Assembly: GCA_027574665.1 (NCBI GenBank)
Contig: CM050655.1
Location: 9,171,170 to 9,235,169 of the forward strand
Direction: 5' to 3'
Length of the DNA: 64,000 nucleotides
DNA from: Rhynochetos jubatus
Taxonomy: Eukaryota > Chordata > Aves > Eurypygiformes > Rhynochetidae
The translations under genes were made by a program, and so were the position numbers. This document shows positions 62,056 through 64,000 of this stretch, piece by piece; the stretch's first letter is position 1; each line of letters starts with the position of its first letter. The notes under the pieces were generated by a model. The model searched no databases, was not told the DNA's origin, and saw nothing but the letters and a program-made list of their open reading frames with translations.

Positions 62056-64000
62056 ATATGTTCCTTGGAACAGTGTCCTGGCTTTGTCTGGGAAGGGCCT
62101 TGCTTGCCTATGAGGCGTGAACCAGATGTTATGGAACTCAATGGAAAAATTCCACCATCAACTGAAAATGGGCTTTGGATCAAGAACAACTAATAACTTC
62201 ATATTATGTATTACTCTCACGGAATAAATTAGGACAATAATATATAGAGCAAAGTCCACAAGGATCTTGTCCATAAATAGTATGTAACATAACAGCAAAC
62301 TAATTCATGCTTGTTTAAGATACTGGTCCCTGAACTGCAGATCGCAGAGCTCCAGAGAGAAAGCTATCCCATTACTTACTTATTTCTCGCTAAATTATTA
62401 GTGGCTCCCAGTGGTTTTGAAAAATCCACATCAGACTGTTAGGCTTTTCCCCTTTGAAGCAGTATTAAAACATCGAAGTATCAGAAGAAAGTATGCCAAA
62501 ATCTTCAGATTTTTTTTTTTTTAAATGACACTACCAAACAACATTTATCTACTTTTCACTTTAATGCATCATCTGAGGAAGGGTACTTCGTCACTTTATC
62601 TTCCCCACCATGACAGGGCAGAAGTATTAGCTTAATTTGCCCCTTGCACCCAGGAACTGGGGCTTCCTCTTGAACTCCACCAGCAACCGCAGAAGAAGCG
62701 CTTGGCTCTGCTTAAATGCTCAGTGAAATAATGCATTTTGATATTTAAATTGTTATTAAACTTCAAAAGTTAGAAGTTGATAGGAACAATTTGCATCCAC
62801 TCAGAGTCTGCTTGATTAGGAAAATCCAAGAAGGTAATACTGCTTGCTCACAGGTTTAAAGACCAGCAATGGACTGCTTTGCACCAAAACCTCGTATTAA
62901 CTTAACATTCTTTAAAAGCATGAGATTCGTTAGACCATGCTGCATGTAGGCTAACAATCCAGTCCCTGACTTTGAGCCCAGCTCAGAGAGCATTTGAGCA
63001 ACTTCTCTTCCTCCTGAGGACAAGGTAATAAAAAAACTGAGCACTGTCCCCCATTGACCAGCCACCAAGCAAGATCCAGCAGCCGCCTACAGACCCATCT
63101 GCAAGATGTCAGCAGTGTCTCACTCGCTCCAGTACCAGCCTCCTCTCTCCTCCCTCTTGGTCTGTAATCACTTTCTCGAATCTTAGCCTTGTTACTCCTG
63201 TCATTTCAGCATTTGTATGAAAATTGCTTTACCTCACAAACCCCTTCCATCCCAAAAAATAAACTTCAGCCCACTGAGGGTAGAGTTTGTCAGAGAATGC
63301 TACAAGTGGCATTATTTATGCAAGTTATATCCTCAGTTCTTGATGCGCCTCTTCAGTGATGCACATCCCCTTCCATGCAAAAGCCTGCCAGTAACACCCT
63401 GAAGAACGTCTCATTTTCAAATCTATTTACTGTCGCTTCATATTCACACTACATTTCTGAAAGCATCCTGCTGCCCTAGTTTGCAATGTTTCTAATGCTA
63501 CAAAGCAATTTTCCTCACTACACAACCTGAAACACATGAAAAGTCTTCATTTCACCTCCAGAAACTCTGCCTTATTCATTTCACATGAGAAAAAGAGGCT
63601 TACCCCTGATTAAAGGAAATTGCACAGACAGAGACGGTGAGTAAGCTATGAGCAACTGTCCAAGGATTTTTTTTAAACAAAAGAAATCTTGCAAAGAAGA
63701 TCGTTTCCATCTGTTTTTATTAGCTGTAGTATTGTATGTCCTCAGAAACTTTAGTAATCTAAAGTAGAGACTTGTCGAGACTAAGAAGAACGCCAGTCAA
63801 AATGAAGCAGCATTAACCTATCGCAGCATCCACGCTGTGCTTATATAATCACGATGCACGTACACGACATCATATTAATGCCAAAATAACCACTACATCT
63901 ATGATCAACATGGATAAACAGTGCGGCCTTACTCACATACTTGAAGTTCCAGCACATTTTGCTTTCCTATTAAATGCAGAACAGTGGTTTTTTGCTATTA

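Larger units (their letters stand above)
49238..64000 (-). other. BICC1: BICC1 intron 2, 3' part (14.8 kb, open at the window edge)
   Basis: Lies upstream of exon 3. I looked for the expected preceding peptide (GEDFFQK just before a donor) and did not find it, so exon 2 is probably beyond 64000. No CR1 copy was recognised here, only homopolymers, G/T-rich tracts and a possible old LINE tail at about 61975-62055. Open frames are unrecognised. Confidence 0.75.

Overview
This is vertebrate, almost certainly avian, nuclear DNA. It is AT-rich and intron-dominated, and it carries five 5'-truncated CR1 retrotransposon copies of the type that dominates bird genomes. There is no operon-like structure and no long open frame.

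The only gene I can support is BICC1 (bicaudal C homolog 1, an RNA-binding KH/SAM protein), transcribed from the minus strand across the window. I can place 16 coding exons with GT/AG borders and unbroken reading phase between 49237 (first) and 1417 (last). Together they hold 2293 nt, which is 764 codons plus one base. The first visible codon corresponds to about residue 80 of the human protein. By comparison with the human gene (21 exons) these are probably exons 3 to 18. The N-terminal exons lie beyond 64000 (or were missed), and the C-terminal SAM-domain exons lie beyond position 1. Each exon ends in the phase the next one needs, which is strong internal proof of the model.

Layout: 1-1416 is intron. 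1417-21036 is a dense exon cluster (exons 18 to 4) with introns of 0.3 to 3.5 kb; it encodes most of the KH/KH-like array and the low-complexity middle region. 21037-49167 is one 28-kb intron. 49168-49237 is exon 3. 49238-64000 is the 3' part of a further long intron. No promoter, CpG island, first exon, poly(A) site, tRNA, rRNA or CRISPR array was seen.

CR1 copies lie at about 5698-5926 (+), 17809-18420 (-), 29595-29716 (-), 30253-30628 (-) and 36762-37332 (+). The two longest keep recognisable ends of the reverse-transcriptase ORF and share what looks like the same frame break. Structures not explained by the gene include a compact G-quadruplex motif in intron 7, a long imperfect hairpin at 42374-42499, a recurrent A-run/CCC (or GGG/T-run) motif on both strands, a pair of CTCF-like motifs facing each other, and a CU/UA-rich tract just inside the intron after exon 10. 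I found no convincing new gene system.
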